From the NCBI GenBank assembly GCA_026004675.1, contig BPJP01000001.1:1044671-1108670 (forward strand): 64,000 bases of DNA. The letters run 5' to 3'. Every line of letters begins with the position of its first letter. Within the stretch, counting starts at the first letter, position 1. Origin of the DNA: Gemmatales bacterium (GTDB taxonomy: Bacteria; Planctomycetota; Planctomycetia; Gemmatales; Gemmataceae). Under the pieces are notes generated by a model. It was given only the letters and a program-made list of their open reading frames with translations, had not been told where the DNA came from and searched no databases. The position numbers and the translations under genes were made by a program. Below, in pieces: positions 1 through 8,877 of this stretch.

Positions 1-2
1 CG

Positions 3-2606
3 ATCCTCGCGGAAAAATGTTTTTCCTGTCACGGAGCGTTGAAGCAACGTTCGCGACTGCGCATGGATGCAGCTCAGCTCTTGTTCAAGGGGGGCCGAGA
101 TGGCCCGCCAATCGTTCCGGGGAAGGCGGACGAAAGCCTGCTGGTCAAGCGCGTGCTCGGCATCGATGGCCAATCGTTGATGCCTCCCGAGGGAGAAGGG
201 GAAAAGATGTCTCACCAGCAGGTCGCCCTCTTGAAAGCCTGGATCAACCAGGGTGCCAATGCACCAGTGGAACCGGTCCCGCCCGATCCACGTGAACACT
301 GGGCCTACAAGGTCCCCCAACGTCCGGCTATTCCGCAGCTGCAAAACACCAGCTGGGTGCGGAATCCGATCGATGCCTTTCTGGCTGCCAAACACGAGGA
401 ACAGGGGTTGGCGCCTGCCGCACCGGCCAGCAAGGAAGTTCTTCTGCGCCGTGTCTATTTCGATCTGATCGGCTTGCCGCCAACGCGGGACGAACTGCAC
501 GCCTTTCTCGAAGACAAGTCCGACGATGCCTATGAAAAGGTGGTCGATCGGCTGCTGGCCAGCCAGCGTTACGGCGAACGTTGGGGGCGGCACTGGATGG
601 ATGTTTGGCGCTATAGCGACTGGTCGGGCTATCGCAACGAAATTCGCAATAGTCAGCCTCACATTTGGCGCTGGCGCGACTGGATCATCGAGTCCCTGAA
701 TGGGGACAAAGGCTACGACCGCATGATCATCGAAATGCTGGCTGGCGACGAGATAGCCCCCGAAGACCCATCGACCTTGCGGGCCACCGGCTACTTGGTT
801 CGCAATTGGTACAAGTTCAACCGCAATTACTGGCTCGACAATACGGTTGAACACACGATGAAGGCCTTTCTCGCCGTCACTATCAATTGCACCCGCTGTC
901 ACGAACACAAATATGATCCCATTTCACAGCGAGCCTATTATGAACTGCGGGCGATCTTCGAGCCGCACCAGGTTCGCACCGATCGCGTACCCGGACAATT
1001 GGATACTTCCAAAGACGGCTTGCCGAGAGCCTACGACGCAGACGCCAAGGCACCAACGTATCTGTATATTCGAGGCAATGAAAAACACCCTGACAAATCG
1101 CGATTGATGACTCCCGGCGTCCCCAGCGTCTTGGGAGGCGAATTGCAAATCGAACCGGTCGATCTGCCGTTGACCGCTTACTATCCGCATCTGAAAGACC
1201 ACGTAGTGCACGATCTGCTCGAAGCTGCCGACCGCGAAATACGACAGGCGAACCAAGAACTGGCCAAAGCCAAAGCGACGAGGGATCAGGCGGCGCAAAA
1301 AGCCAAGGCGGATCCCAAAGCCAGCCCGGACCTCGAGTTGGCAGAGGAAGCGTGGTCGCTTGCCGAGAAAAAGGTAGCCATCGCCAAAGCGAAGCGTTCA
1401 GCCCTGTCGGCACGGATCGAAGCCGATCGCGCCAAATATGCGAACCAGCCATCGTTCAAGGAACTGGCTCTTTCGGCTGGAGCCGCTGAACGACAAGCCA
1501 GCCTCCTTCAAGCCGAATACGGTCTGCTGCAAGCGGAGGGGGCGCTTCGCAAAGCGCAGCGATCGGCCAAGGCAAACGACAAGAAATCGCAGGATGCTCT
1601 CGCCGCCGCGAAAAAAAACCTCGACGCAGCGCGAAAGAAATGGAAAGCCGCCCAGGATGCCATGAAGTCGCCTTCGCCGCAGTACACTCCTTTAGGCAAA
1701 GAGTATCCTCGGACCAGCACCGGGCGTCGGCTCGCGTTCGCACGCTGGCTGACCAACAGGAACAATCCGCTTACCGCGCGAGTGGCGGTCAACCACATCT
1801 GGCTTCGGCACTTCGGCGCTCCCATCGTTGAAAACGTTTTCGATTTTGGACTCCGAAGTCCCAAGCCACGTCATGCCCAGCTTCTCGACTGGTTGGCTGT
1901 CGAGTTCATGGAAAACGGCTGGAGCATGAAGCATCTTCACCGCTTGATGGTCACTTCCAACGCTTACCGGATGTCCTCCAATAGCCGAGCCGCTCCAGCT
2001 GCGAATCTCGTCAAAGATCCCGATAACCACTATTTCTGGCGGATGAACAGCCGTCGCTTGGAAGCCGAGCTTGTTCGCGACAGCCTTCTTTATGTCGCAG
2101 GCAACCTCGACTTGACCATGGGTGGACCGGACATCGACCACAACCTGGGAGAATCGTCCCGCAGGCGCAGTGTCTATTTTCGCCACGCTTACGAAAAGAA
2201 AATGAAGTTCCTGGAATTGTTCGACGTTGCCAGCGAAAACGAATGTTATCGCCGCTCTGAAAGCATTGTACCGCAGCAGGCATTGGCATTGGCCAACAGC
2301 ACCTTGTCGCTGGAGCAATCCCGACTGCTCGCCCGAAAGCTCCACCCATCCGCCGTCAAAAGTCCGGAGTTCGTCATCCAGGCGTTCGAGCAGATTCTCG
2401 CACGCAAACCATCTGCTGAGGAATTGAAAATCTGCACGGAGTTTCTTGCCAGGCAGCGGAAACTGTTGAGCGACAAGAGCAAACTGACGCCATCGCCCAA
2501 TCCGCAGGCAAGCAAAATCGCGCCGGCATCGGATCCGATTTTGCGGGCGCGGGAAAACCTGGTTCACGTGTTGATGAACCATAATGATTTCGTGACGATC
2601 CGCTAA
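3..2606 (+). CDS. PSD1 / DUF1549-DUF1553 cytochrome-type protein, 5' partial
   Basis: The reading frame is open from base 3, ahead of the first in-frame start (TTG at 39), and encodes a CFSCH motif just before it. This CxxCH is the haem-binding site of the planctomycete cytochrome C domain, so the true start and signal peptide lie left of the window. A second CxxCH (CTRCH) follows in the DUF1549 part, and a DUF1553 domain with the LTNRNNPLTARVAVNHIW stretch ends the protein. Between them sits a long Ala/Lys/Glu-rich coiled coil (about 1218-1668). These proteins are exported, and their biochemical role is unproven; they nearly always precede a DUF1501 gene, as here (63-base gap). The family call is firm, the function unknown. 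Confidence 0.93.
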   Translation: MLAEKCFSCHGALKQRSRLRMDAAQLLFKGGRDGPPIVPGKADESLLVKRVLGIDGQSLMPPEGEGEKMSHQQVALLKAWINQGANAPVEPVPPDPREHWAYKVPQRPAIPQLQNTSWVRNPIDAFLAAKHEEQGLAPAAPASKEVLLRRVYFDLIGLPPTRDELHAFLEDKSDDAYEKVVDRLLASQRYGERWGRHWMDVWRYSDWSGYRNEIRNSQPHIWRWRDWIIESLNGDKGYDRMIIEMLAGDEIAPEDPSTLRATGYLVRNWYKFNRNYWLDNTVEHTMKAFLAVTINCTRCHEHKYDPISQRAYYELRAIFEPHQVRTDRVPGQLDTSKDGLPRAYDADAKAPTYLYIRGNEKHPDKSRLMTPGVPSVLGGELQIEPVDLPLTAYYPHLKDHVVHDLLEAADREIRQANQELAKAKATRDQAAQKAKADPKASPDLELAEEAWSLAEKKVAIAKAKRSALSARIEADRAKYANQPSFKELALSAGAAERQASLLQAEYGLLQAEGALRKAQRSAKANDKKSQDALAAAKKNLDAARKKWKAAQDAMKSPSPQYTPLGKEYPRTSTGRRLAFARWLTNRNNPLTARVAVNHIWLRHFGAPIVENVFDFGLRSPKPRHAQLLDWLAVEFMENGWSMKHLHRLMVTSNAYRMSSNSRAAPAANLVKDPDNHYFWRMNSRRLEAELVRDSLLYVAGNLDLTMGGPDIDHNLGESSRRRSVYFRHAYEKKMKFLELFDVASENECYRRSESIVPQQALALANSTLSLEQSRLLARKLHPSAVKSPEFVIQAFEQILARKPSAEELKICTEFLARQRKLLSDKSKLTPSPNPQASKIAPASDPILRARENLVHVLMNHNDFVTIR

Positions 2607-2669
2607 GGGGCCACCCCCTAAAACCAAGAGCGCATTGCCAGCTTCCGATCTTGCGATAAAGGATCAGCC

Positions 2670-4121
2670 ATGCATCCGGCATTGTTGAGAAGTCGTCGAG
2701 CATTTTTGGCAGACGTCGGAATGGGTTTCACCGGCTTGGCGCTGGGAGCGATGCTCTATCGCGAAGGGATCGCCAAAGCGGCGCCGTCTCCATGGCAGCC
2801 TCCTACCGGACAGCCCCATTTCACTCCGAAAGCAAAAAGCGTGATCTGGTTTTTCATGATCGGCGGTGCCAGCCACCTCGAAACGTTCGATCCGAAACCA
2901 GCCGTCAGCAAATATGCCGGCAAGAGTATCAACGAAACACCGTTCAAAGAGGTACTCACTTCGCCTTATCTCGAAAATGAGCGCATCGTCGCTCCTGACG
3001 CCAACGGCCAAATTCGCACCAGGCTCTACCCACTGCAAGTCGGCTTCAAAAAACGAGGACAAAGCGGCATCGAAGTCAGTGACTGGCTGCCCAACATCGG
3101 CGATTGTATCGACGACATCGCCGTCATACGCTCCATGTGGACCGAAGACAGCAACCATGGAGCCCAACTACAATTCCACACCGGTCGCCACCGACTCGAT
3201 GGCTATTTCCCGACAATCGGCGCCTGGGTGCACTACGGGCTGGGATCACTGAACGACAATCTGCCTCAGTTCATCGTGTTAGGCAGACCATTGGCCGACT
3301 GCTGCGGCGGCATGGAGGCGCACCGAGCCAATTATCTCGGCCCGAAACACGACGGCGTGCCGCTGACCGTCGATCCGAAGAACCCGCTGCCTTTCGCTCT
3401 CCCGGAACGAAACGTCTATTTGGAAGAGCAGCAAGCGGAGTTCGGCTTGTTGAACCGACTGAATCGACTGTCCTCGGTCGAGTATCCTGCGGATGAAAAG
3501 ATGCTGGCACGCATCAAATCGTATGAGTTGGCATTCCGCATGCAAACAGCCGTACCTGAAGTCTTTGATTTCCGCAACGAAGACAAGAAAACCCTCGACA
3601 TGTATGGAAAGGGGACGTTTGCAAAAATCTGCCTGTCCGCTCGACGTCTGGTCGAACGCGGCGTCCGGTTCGTGCAGATCTATCACGGTTCCAACGGCGG
3701 TGCCGGCGGCTGGGATGCCCACAGCGGCTTGAAAAACAACCACACCAAAAACTGTGCCGAAATCGACCGACCCATTGCTGCGTTGCTCAAAGACCTCAAA
3801 CAGCGAGGCTTGCTCGACGAGACCATCGTCGTCTGGGCCACGGAATTCGGCCGCACACCAGGTTCCCAGGGAGCGACCGGACGCGACCACCATCCGTATG
3901 GCTTTTCCGTTTGGATGGCCGGTGGCGGCATCAAGGGAGGCATCGTCCACGGAGCCACTGATGAACTTGGCTTCCATGCCGTCGAGCATCGCCATTATGT
4001 GACCGACATCCACGCAACGATCTTGCACCAGCTCGGCCTGGACCCGCACCGCCTGGCGGTTCCCGGGCGCAAACGACTCGAAATGGAAATCGGCAAGCCC
4101 ATCAAAGAAATCATCGCTTGA
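2670..4121 (+). CDS. DUF1501 domain-containing protein
   Basis: A 483-residue protein of the DUF1501 family, which belongs to the alkaline phosphatase/sulfatase-like superfamily. The N-terminus is a hydrophobic export signal preceded by basic residues ([20 protein letters not shown]), a Tat-like twin-arginine start. Recognisable family blocks are [15 protein letters not shown] near residue 55, [18 protein letters not shown] near 335, and [15 protein letters not shown] followed by [10 protein letters not shown] near 390. It lies 63 bases after the PSD1 gene, the usual order in planctomycetes, and probably forms an operon and a functional pair with it. The substrate is unknown. A second, divergent copy of the pair lies at 24556-28379. 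Confidence 0.93.
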   Translation: MHPALLRSRRAFLADVGMGFTGLALGAMLYREGIAKAAPSPWQPPTGQPHFTPKAKSVIWFFMIGGASHLETFDPKPAVSKYAGKSINETPFKEVLTSPYLENERIVAPDANGQIRTRLYPLQVGFKKRGQSGIEVSDWLPNIGDCIDDIAVIRSMWTEDSNHGAQLQFHTGRHRLDGYFPTIGAWVHYGLGSLNDNLPQFIVLGRPLADCCGGMEAHRANYLGPKHDGVPLTVDPKNPLPFALPERNVYLEEQQAEFGLLNRLNRLSSVEYPADEKMLARIKSYELAFRMQTAVPEVFDFRNEDKKTLDMYGKGTFAKICLSARRLVERGVRFVQIYHGSNGGAGGWDAHSGLKNNHTKNCAEIDRPIAALLKDLKQRGLLDETIVVWATEFGRTPGSQGATGRDHHPYGFSVWMAGGGIKGGIVHGATDELGFHAVEHRHYVTDIHATILHQLGLDPHRLAVPGRKRLEMEIGKPIKEIIA

Positions 4122-4128
4122 GAAAAGA

Positions 4129-4175
4129 AACGGGCCGTGCCGATCTCCTCGTCGCGAGACCGGCACTTGCCCGTT
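4129..4175. terminator. Bidirectional terminator hairpin
   Basis: AACGGGC (4129-4135) pairs with GCCCGTT (4169-4175), and inside it GTGCCG pairs with CGGCAC. On the minus strand the stem is followed by a T-rich TTTCTTTTCT, so it fits best as the terminator of the minus-strand SH3 gene. It lies between two convergent genes and could stop both. Confidence 0.6.
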
Positions 4176-4190
4176 TGGATGCGATGGCGA

Positions 4191-5381
4191 CTAGCGAATG
4201 AGCCGAACCTGCCGCACACGCATATAATTTGTTTTCAAATCGCCTCGGTACATCACCGGCCCCCACAGATCGACAAGGCGGTTGACGTATTGTTCGAGGT
4301 TGAGGTTCGACTCGGCGGTGACGTACAATCGCGGCATGCCGTTCGTCGATTCCAGCACGTAGGTCGGCTTGTTGTCGACAAAAAACGGCGCGCGGAGCAG
4401 CCTGCCTGGGCCGCTGGATTGCGGCTGGATCGTGCTGACTGAAGGCTGCGAATAGCCAGCCGGCGGCGCCACTCCCGGTGCCGTCTGCTGCGTTTCCTGG
4501 CGATACGTGTATTGCGAGCGCTGGCCGATCGCCAGGCGATAATTTCCCTGTTGATACGTCGGCCGATTCGCCAACTGGGCCGGGTTGTACTCTGTCGATG
4601 CCCTCTTGGGCCGACCGGCACGATAGTTGGGAGGGGTCGATCCGGTCATTCCTCGACGCAAGAAATAGAGGCGATTGTAACAACGCATCGCCAGGTTGTG
4701 GTCCCTGGTCTTTCGAGCAAGCTCAAGGTAGCGGTCGGCGGCATCAGCGATCTGGCCCGCTTTCTCGGCGGCAACAGCAGCATCCCACATCTGCTGATCG
4801 TTATCCTTGACCGGCGACGCCGAACCAACCGGCACCGGTGCTTCCGCCGGTTCAGCCGATCCAAGCAAAGTGGGCGGCTCCTTGGTCGATTCCACCGCCT
4901 TTTTCACAGACGCTGCTGGGATGTAGCGAACTTCTCCCGGGGTGGGAGCGATCGGCAGCCACTTGCCATCCGCCGCGGTTATTCCTTTGCTGTCCAACAC
5001 GATGACTTGAACACCCCGTTTCAACTTCGACTCCGATTCCACGGTCGGCTCCACGTTGACGACTTCGCTGCCGATGCGCACGGGAACATCGTCCGTCAAC
5101 ACAACGGCCGTCTTGGGACCGGTCAACTGGACGAACCGCGAATTGATCCAACTAAAAGAGCCGGGGGGCGGCTTGATCGCTAGCCAATCCCCTTCTGCCG
5201 GACGAAGGACCTCGACGCGATCCCCTTTGCGAAGAATACCGGTTGGGTAAATTTTGTCGCTGTAGCTGGGCCGGCCGCGTACTTCGACTTCGTTCTCGAT
5301 AATCACCGCTTCATACGGACCGGCAACAAGCGGGCAGACACATGCCATCAGGGCAAGTCCACTCAACAGTTCGAATCGCAT
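4191..5381 (-). CDS. Secreted bacterial SH3-domain protein
   Basis: A 396-residue protein with a signal peptide (about residues 1-20, ending VAG). Two SH3-like segments follow, roughly residues 24-85 (VRGRPSYSDKIYPTGIL, then GDRVEVL and GDWLAIKPP) and 96-160 (VPVRIG, then KWLPIAPTPGEVRYIP). A TPR-like helical stretch (WDAAVAAEKAGQIADAADRY) lies near 200, then a Gln/Pro/Tyr-rich linker, and a conserved C-terminal block that may be a third small barrel (near 325-396). Such proteins usually sit in the periplasm and bind cell-wall or protein ligands. No catalytic residues are apparent. It is a single-gene unit converging on the DUF1501 gene. The domain call is good and the role unknown. Confidence 0.8.
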   Translation of the reverse strand: MRFELLSGLALMACVCPLVAGPYEAVIIENEVEVRGRPSYSDKIYPTGILRKGDRVEVLRPAEGDWLAIKPPPGSFSWINSRFVQLTGPKTAVVLTDDVPVRIGSEVVNVEPTVESESKLKRGVQVIVLDSKGITAADGKWLPIAPTPGEVRYIPAASVKKAVESTKEPPTLLGSAEPAEAPVPVGSASPVKDNDQQMWDAAVAAEKAGQIADAADRYLELARKTRDHNLAMRCYNRLYFLRRGMTGSTPPNYRAGRPKRASTEYNPAQLANRPTYQQGNYRLAIGQRSQYTYRQETQQTAPGVAPPAGYSQPSVSTIQPQSSGPGRLLRAPFFVDNKPTYVLESTNGMPRLYVTAESNLNLEQYVNRLVDLWGPVMYRGDLKTNYMRVRQVRLIR

Positions 5382-5713
5382 GGTTTATCTCCTCGAGCGG
5401 GGCGCGGCCGGTGCGCCCGGTGAGCTTTCGCAAAGCATTGTCGTTCACTCTTTTCATCGGTTCGAAAGGCATCGCCAAGTGAAGCCCCCGCAGCAACTTC
5501 GGCGCGCGATTGCCCGTGATCGTGTCGGCCGTACAGTCAGCGGTGCTTATACCGAACAGCCAGACTGACGCAAGTCCAGGCAACTCTGAAACTGGGCAAA
5601 CATTGCCTTTTGGCAAAACCCCGCCGACCAGGCAAACGATGCCGGTTTGCGCCACCACGACAGCGAGGAAGAGGGCCTCGAGCAAACATCCAGGCTGTCC
5701 GTTCCCCGTCGCT

Positions 5714-5753
5714 CCAGCGAGCGTCGCGGCGTTAGCGCGACCAGCGAGCGTCG
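5714..5753. repeat. GC-rich short interspersed repeat (direct repeat of CCAGCGAGCGTCG)
   Basis: CCAGCGAGCGTCG occurs at 5714-5726 and again at 5741-5753, separated by CGGCGTTAGCGCGA. Read on the minus strand it would encode a peptide of the type RRSLVALTPRRSLERR, which I recall from spurious ORFs in Gemmata-like genomes. It looks like an interspersed genomic repeat rather than a coding element; only one copy is in this window. Confidence 0.55.
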
Positions 5754-5945
5754 TTTGTAAAAGAAGATATAGACAGGATGGTATCGTGTGTTGACAACGG
5801 AGAACGCCACGAAGGCGAGAAGATCAGCGATTTGGTGAGAGAGCAAGACGCATCCAATGCTCGGTGGCGGTGCCTCGAATCAGTTGGCGTTTCGCACAGT
5901 CTGGGAGCAGAAACCGTAAGCCCACCTTGTTGATGAGGGGTTGAC

Positions 5946-5976
5946 TAAAAAAGCGGTGGGCGAGAAACCCACCGCT
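5946..5976 (-). terminator. Rho-independent terminator of the DUF11 gene
   Basis: A perfect 9-bp stem (AGCGGTGGG at 5952-5960 with CCCACCGCT at 5968-5976) around a 7-base loop is followed on the minus strand by TTTTTT. It lies 46 bases past the stop codon of the minus-strand DUF11 gene. Confidence 0.85.
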
Positions 5977-6022
5977 CGATCTTCGACACTAGGCGCCACG
6001 ACAAGAAACGTGGTCCCATCGT

Positions 6023-7648
6023 TTAGTCGGCGTAAATCCTCGTCGCTTCCTGTTCGATGACCGGTTGCACCAGGCCTTTGCTGGTCACCTGAGTGGTGAA
6101 GCGGATCGAGCCAGGAGCGATGGCTTTGACGTTGACGCGGAAGATGGCGTCGGCACGAGGTGCGAGTTTGGGCAGCGGCTCGAAGATGATGTCCTTGCCC
6201 TGTTTGTGGTAGCGGGCCGGACCCTGTGCCGACTTGAATTCCATTTCATCGGGAATGTGGCAGACCAGCTTGATCTCGGATTCCGAAGCGGAACCGGTGT
6301 TCGTAATGCGAATCTCATAGGAGGTTTCCGAGTTGGCCTCGATGGGGTCGGCTGTGTCGACCACTTCGAGAAGGATAGCGGACAACCCCTTGACCGTGGT
6401 GATGGTTTCTTTTTCGTCATGCAGACCACGGGCGGCTTTGGCCGAGACCCGGTGGATGTGCTCGCCTGGGTTGATGGCGATGACGTTCAGCTCGACTTCC
6501 TTGGACTGGCCGGGGCCGATTTCGCCCAGGAACCAGGTGACCGTTCGGGTGGAGAAATCATGCCGACCGCCGTGGCTGGCCGAAGTGAACTTGAAGCCCA
6601 GCGGAATCACGTCCGTGATGCTGACGTTGGTTGCCGAGGCGTCTCCTGGATTGGTCACGCGAAAGACATACGTGGCCGGACGATCGAGATAACGCAGCTT
6701 GGGTGCCTTGACAATGTCGAGTTCGATTCGCGGCATGATGACGTTGACGCCGACGCGGTCTTCGGAGCGGAGGGCTTCCGATTCGGCGACCGCATGGCAG
6801 AATTGCGGACCGCCAGCCTTGGTCGCGCAGATCAACTGGACGCTGCGCGATTCGCCAGGGGCCAGGTTGCCGATCTCGAAGTCGATGATTCGACCTTTGA
6901 CGTGCTCCAGGCCTTCGCTGAGTTCGACGTGGATGCGGACCTGATCCGCGGGTCCATCTCCGGGATTCGTTACCGTCAGGACGAAGGTAGCGGCATCGCC
7001 AACCATAACGCGGTCCGGTGCCTGGGCCTTGAGGACGAGCTGCGGCTCGGTGACCTTCATGACCATGCCGGAAGCACCAGTGAACGTGACCCATGCCTGG
7101 CAACGAGCGTCGCCTTTGCCTTCGGGAAGCAAACGGAGTTGCAGGTTGCGTTCCTGCTTGGGCATCATCGTTCCCAGTTCCCACATCAGAACGTTCCCCT
7201 CGGCGATCGCTTTGGGCTGAGTGGCACTGACCGACATGCCGTTGGGGATGCGCACGCGGACCATGACCTGCTGTACCGGAATGTTGCAAACATTGCGGAC
7301 GGCGATAGTATAGTCGGCAGCGCGACCGAGCTTGGCCACCGGCGGCCCGATCCATTCGAGGCTGACGGCCGGTTCTTGCCGACCCGTGGGAATCTCTGGC
7401 GTTGGTCCGGGAACGAATTCTTGTTCTTCATAGTTCGCGCGGTGGGGCGCCTGCACGTTTTGGGCAGCCTGCATGTTCGGGCTGGTGGCCGGGTTCACAG
7501 CAGGCAACGAGGTCGGCGCTGGTTGGACCACCTCGCTTACTGGCTGGTCGATGCTGGGCGGCAGCTGTCCGCTTGACTGGGCCCAGGCCAAGGCAGCCAG
7601 GGCCAAGCCGAGCACAGCCAAGCCGGCTACATAGCGCATTCCACTCAT
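6023..7648 (-). CDS. DUF11 repeat surface protein (four repeats)
   Basis: A 541-residue exported protein. I chose the ATG at 7648 because GGAGGAAAGAGG lies just upstream and the product then begins with a clean signal peptide (MSGMRYVAGLAVLGLALAAL); a TTG at 7675 would add nine residues. After a Pro/Gln/Asn-rich linker come four DUF11-like immunoglobulin-type repeats, each with a YxxxVxNxG-like strand (examples VTNPGDGPADQVRI, VTNPGDASATNVSI, ITNTGSASESEIKL). DUF11 modules are found in cell-surface and adhesive proteins. The protein ends EQEATRIYAD, matching the end of the paralogue at 20276-22288. It has its own promoter (7749-7776) and terminator. No enzyme motif is visible; a structural envelope role is inferred. 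Confidence 0.85.
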   Translation of the reverse strand: MSGMRYVAGLAVLGLALAALAWAQSSGQLPPSIDQPVSEVVQPAPTSLPAVNPATSPNMQAAQNVQAPHRANYEEQEFVPGPTPEIPTGRQEPAVSLEWIGPPVAKLGRAADYTIAVRNVCNIPVQQVMVRVRIPNGMSVSATQPKAIAEGNVLMWELGTMMPKQERNLQLRLLPEGKGDARCQAWVTFTGASGMVMKVTEPQLVLKAQAPDRVMVGDAATFVLTVTNPGDGPADQVRIHVELSEGLEHVKGRIIDFEIGNLAPGESRSVQLICATKAGGPQFCHAVAESEALRSEDRVGVNVIMPRIELDIVKAPKLRYLDRPATYVFRVTNPGDASATNVSITDVIPLGFKFTSASHGGRHDFSTRTVTWFLGEIGPGQSKEVELNVIAINPGEHIHRVSAKAARGLHDEKETITTVKGLSAILLEVVDTADPIEANSETSYEIRITNTGSASESEIKLVCHIPDEMEFKSAQGPARYHKQGKDIIFEPLPKLAPRADAIFRVNVKAIAPGSIRFTTQVTSKGLVQPVIEQEATRIYAD

Positions 7649-8122
7649 CCTCTTTCCTCCCCCATTCTCTTGCAAATGGTTTCGAATTCCCCCATTCTTT
7701 TTTCACTCCATGCCTTGGCGCTTGCGGTCCTTTCGCCAAGGGAGCGGCACTATAGCCTGGGCATCCTTCGGGTCAAGACGGATTTTTGTCAAGAAACTGA
7801 ACAGTTTTCCAAAAATACTTGCTCACCTCCTTATTGGCCGCCCCAGCGAAAAAGGAACCAGCACACTTTCTGGCGATCGGCGGCCGTGCGACCACAAGAG
7901 TCGGATATTCTCAAAGTCTGTCACCATGACCTCCTTTTTCGTTTTTGCCGATCTTGTGCTTCAAAGGGCGCAACGCCAAACACGAATCGCCAGCGAACCC
8001 ACCGACGACGCTTCCCGCTTGACCAATTCACGGATATAAATTAACGTTCGCTTCGCCTGTCACGGAACGATCCAGTCCAGATCGGCCCGAATCGCAGAAA
8101 GAGACAGATTGGAGAAGGCAAA
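7649..8122. other. Divergent intergenic region
   Basis: 474 bases between divergent starts. The minus-strand promoter for the DUF11 gene lies at 7749-7776. For the plus-strand TIGR03009 gene there is a TATAAA at 8035-8040, but the nearest TTGACC is only 10 bases away, so no full promoter is claimed. No gene is supported here. Confidence 0.5.
7749..7776 (-). promoter_or_regulatory. Sigma-70-type promoter of the DUF11 gene
   Basis: On the minus strand TTGACC (7776-7771) is followed after 16 bases by TATAGT (7754-7749). Both boxes match the consensus in five of six positions. Transcription would begin about 95 bases before the chosen start at 7648. Confidence 0.5.
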
Positions 8123-8848
8123 ATGCGAAACCTTGGCAAGATACTGACGGCTTGGTTGGTATTTACGGCAGCTGCCCAGGCTCAGCCTGCCCAAGAGAAA
8201 CTCGACCGGCTGTTGCAGCAATGGGAAGCGAAGATGACCGCCGTGCAGACGCTTAAAGCACGCTGCATCCGCACCACCGTCGATAAAGTCTTCGAAACCA
8301 CCGACGTGTATGAAGGCGAAGCCCTTTACATGAAACCCAATATGGCCTCGTTGGAAATGTACAAACGCAACAAGCCCAGCATCTATGAAAAGTACATCTG
8401 TACGGGCACCTATCTTTATGAGTTTGTACCGGCGAACAAAGTGATTCGCGTCCACACCTTGCCACAGGGACAGGCCAACAATTTCTTGTCTTTCTTTTTC
8501 GGCATGAAGGCCCAGGATGCCAAACAGCGGTACAACCTTCGTCTGTCGAAAGAAGACGATTGGTACTATTACATCGAGATCACACCACGCTTGCCGGAGG
8601 ACAAGGTAGACTTCCAGCGTGCCCGACTGGTATTGAACAAAAACACGTTTCTACCCCGCGAATTATGGTTCATGCAGCCGAACAAAAACGAAGTCAAATG
8701 GGATTTGCCAAACGTGCAAAGCGGCATTCCCCTCAATCGGTCGCAATTCGCGCCTCCAGCAAACAGCGGCTGGAAGCTGGAGCGGGTGCCGCAGGTACGC
8801 GCCACCCGACAAAATGTTCCACCGCGCGTCATCCGGCCCAACCGTTGA
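8123..8848 (+). CDS. TIGR03009 family planctomycete secreted protein
   Basis: A 241-residue protein with a signal peptide (MRNLGKILTAWLVFTAAAQA). The mature part has the hallmarks I know from the planctomycete-specific TIGR03009 domain: VQTLKARCIRTTVDKVFETT, YICTGTYLYEFVPANKVIRV, NNFLSFFFGMKA and YYIEITPRLPEDKVDFQRA. The fold is probably related to outer-membrane lipoprotein carrier-like half barrels (LolA/LppX type), but that is inference. The tail is basic and proline-rich. An AGATTGGAGAAGG ribosome site precedes the ATG. The gene ends 29 bases from the convergent J-domain gene. Function unknown. Confidence 0.85.
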   Translation: MRNLGKILTAWLVFTAAAQAQPAQEKLDRLLQQWEAKMTAVQTLKARCIRTTVDKVFETTDVYEGEALYMKPNMASLEMYKRNKPSIYEKYICTGTYLYEFVPANKVIRVHTLPQGQANNFLSFFFGMKAQDAKQRYNLRLSKEDDWYYYIEITPRLPEDKVDFQRARLVLNKNTFLPRELWFMQPNKNEVKWDLPNVQSGIPLNRSQFAPPANSGWKLERVPQVRATRQNVPPRVIRPNR

Positions 8849-8877
8849 GCCGATCGAAAAACGGGAAGCGGAGCCGA

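Larger units (their letters stand above)
5382..6022. other. Intergenic region with repeat and terminator
   Basis: No convincing gene in these 641 bases. It holds a leader for the SH3 gene, with a possible minus-strand -10 (TATAAG, 5546-5551) but a poor -35. It also contains a GC-rich direct repeat (5714-5753) and a strong minus-strand terminator (5946-5976). A 124-codon minus-strand reading frame runs into the SH3 gene start and does not look coding. Confidence 0.6.

Noticed and set aside
5311..5685. A 124-codon minus-strand frame upstream of the SH3 gene
   Set aside because: Overlaps the true start in another frame, with no ribosome site and no family resemblance.
6065..7576. A 503-codon plus-strand reading frame opposite the DUF11 gene
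   Set aside because: It is a shadow: the product is Asp/Arg/Gly-rich without domains, while the minus strand encodes a clear protein.
8019..8040. TTGACC followed by TATAAA as a promoter
   Set aside because: The spacing is only 10 bases, too short for sigma-70.
7670..8044. A 124-codon plus-strand frame in the divergent region
   Set aside because: Low-complexity, Cys/Arg/His-rich product in a promoter region; no ribosome site.
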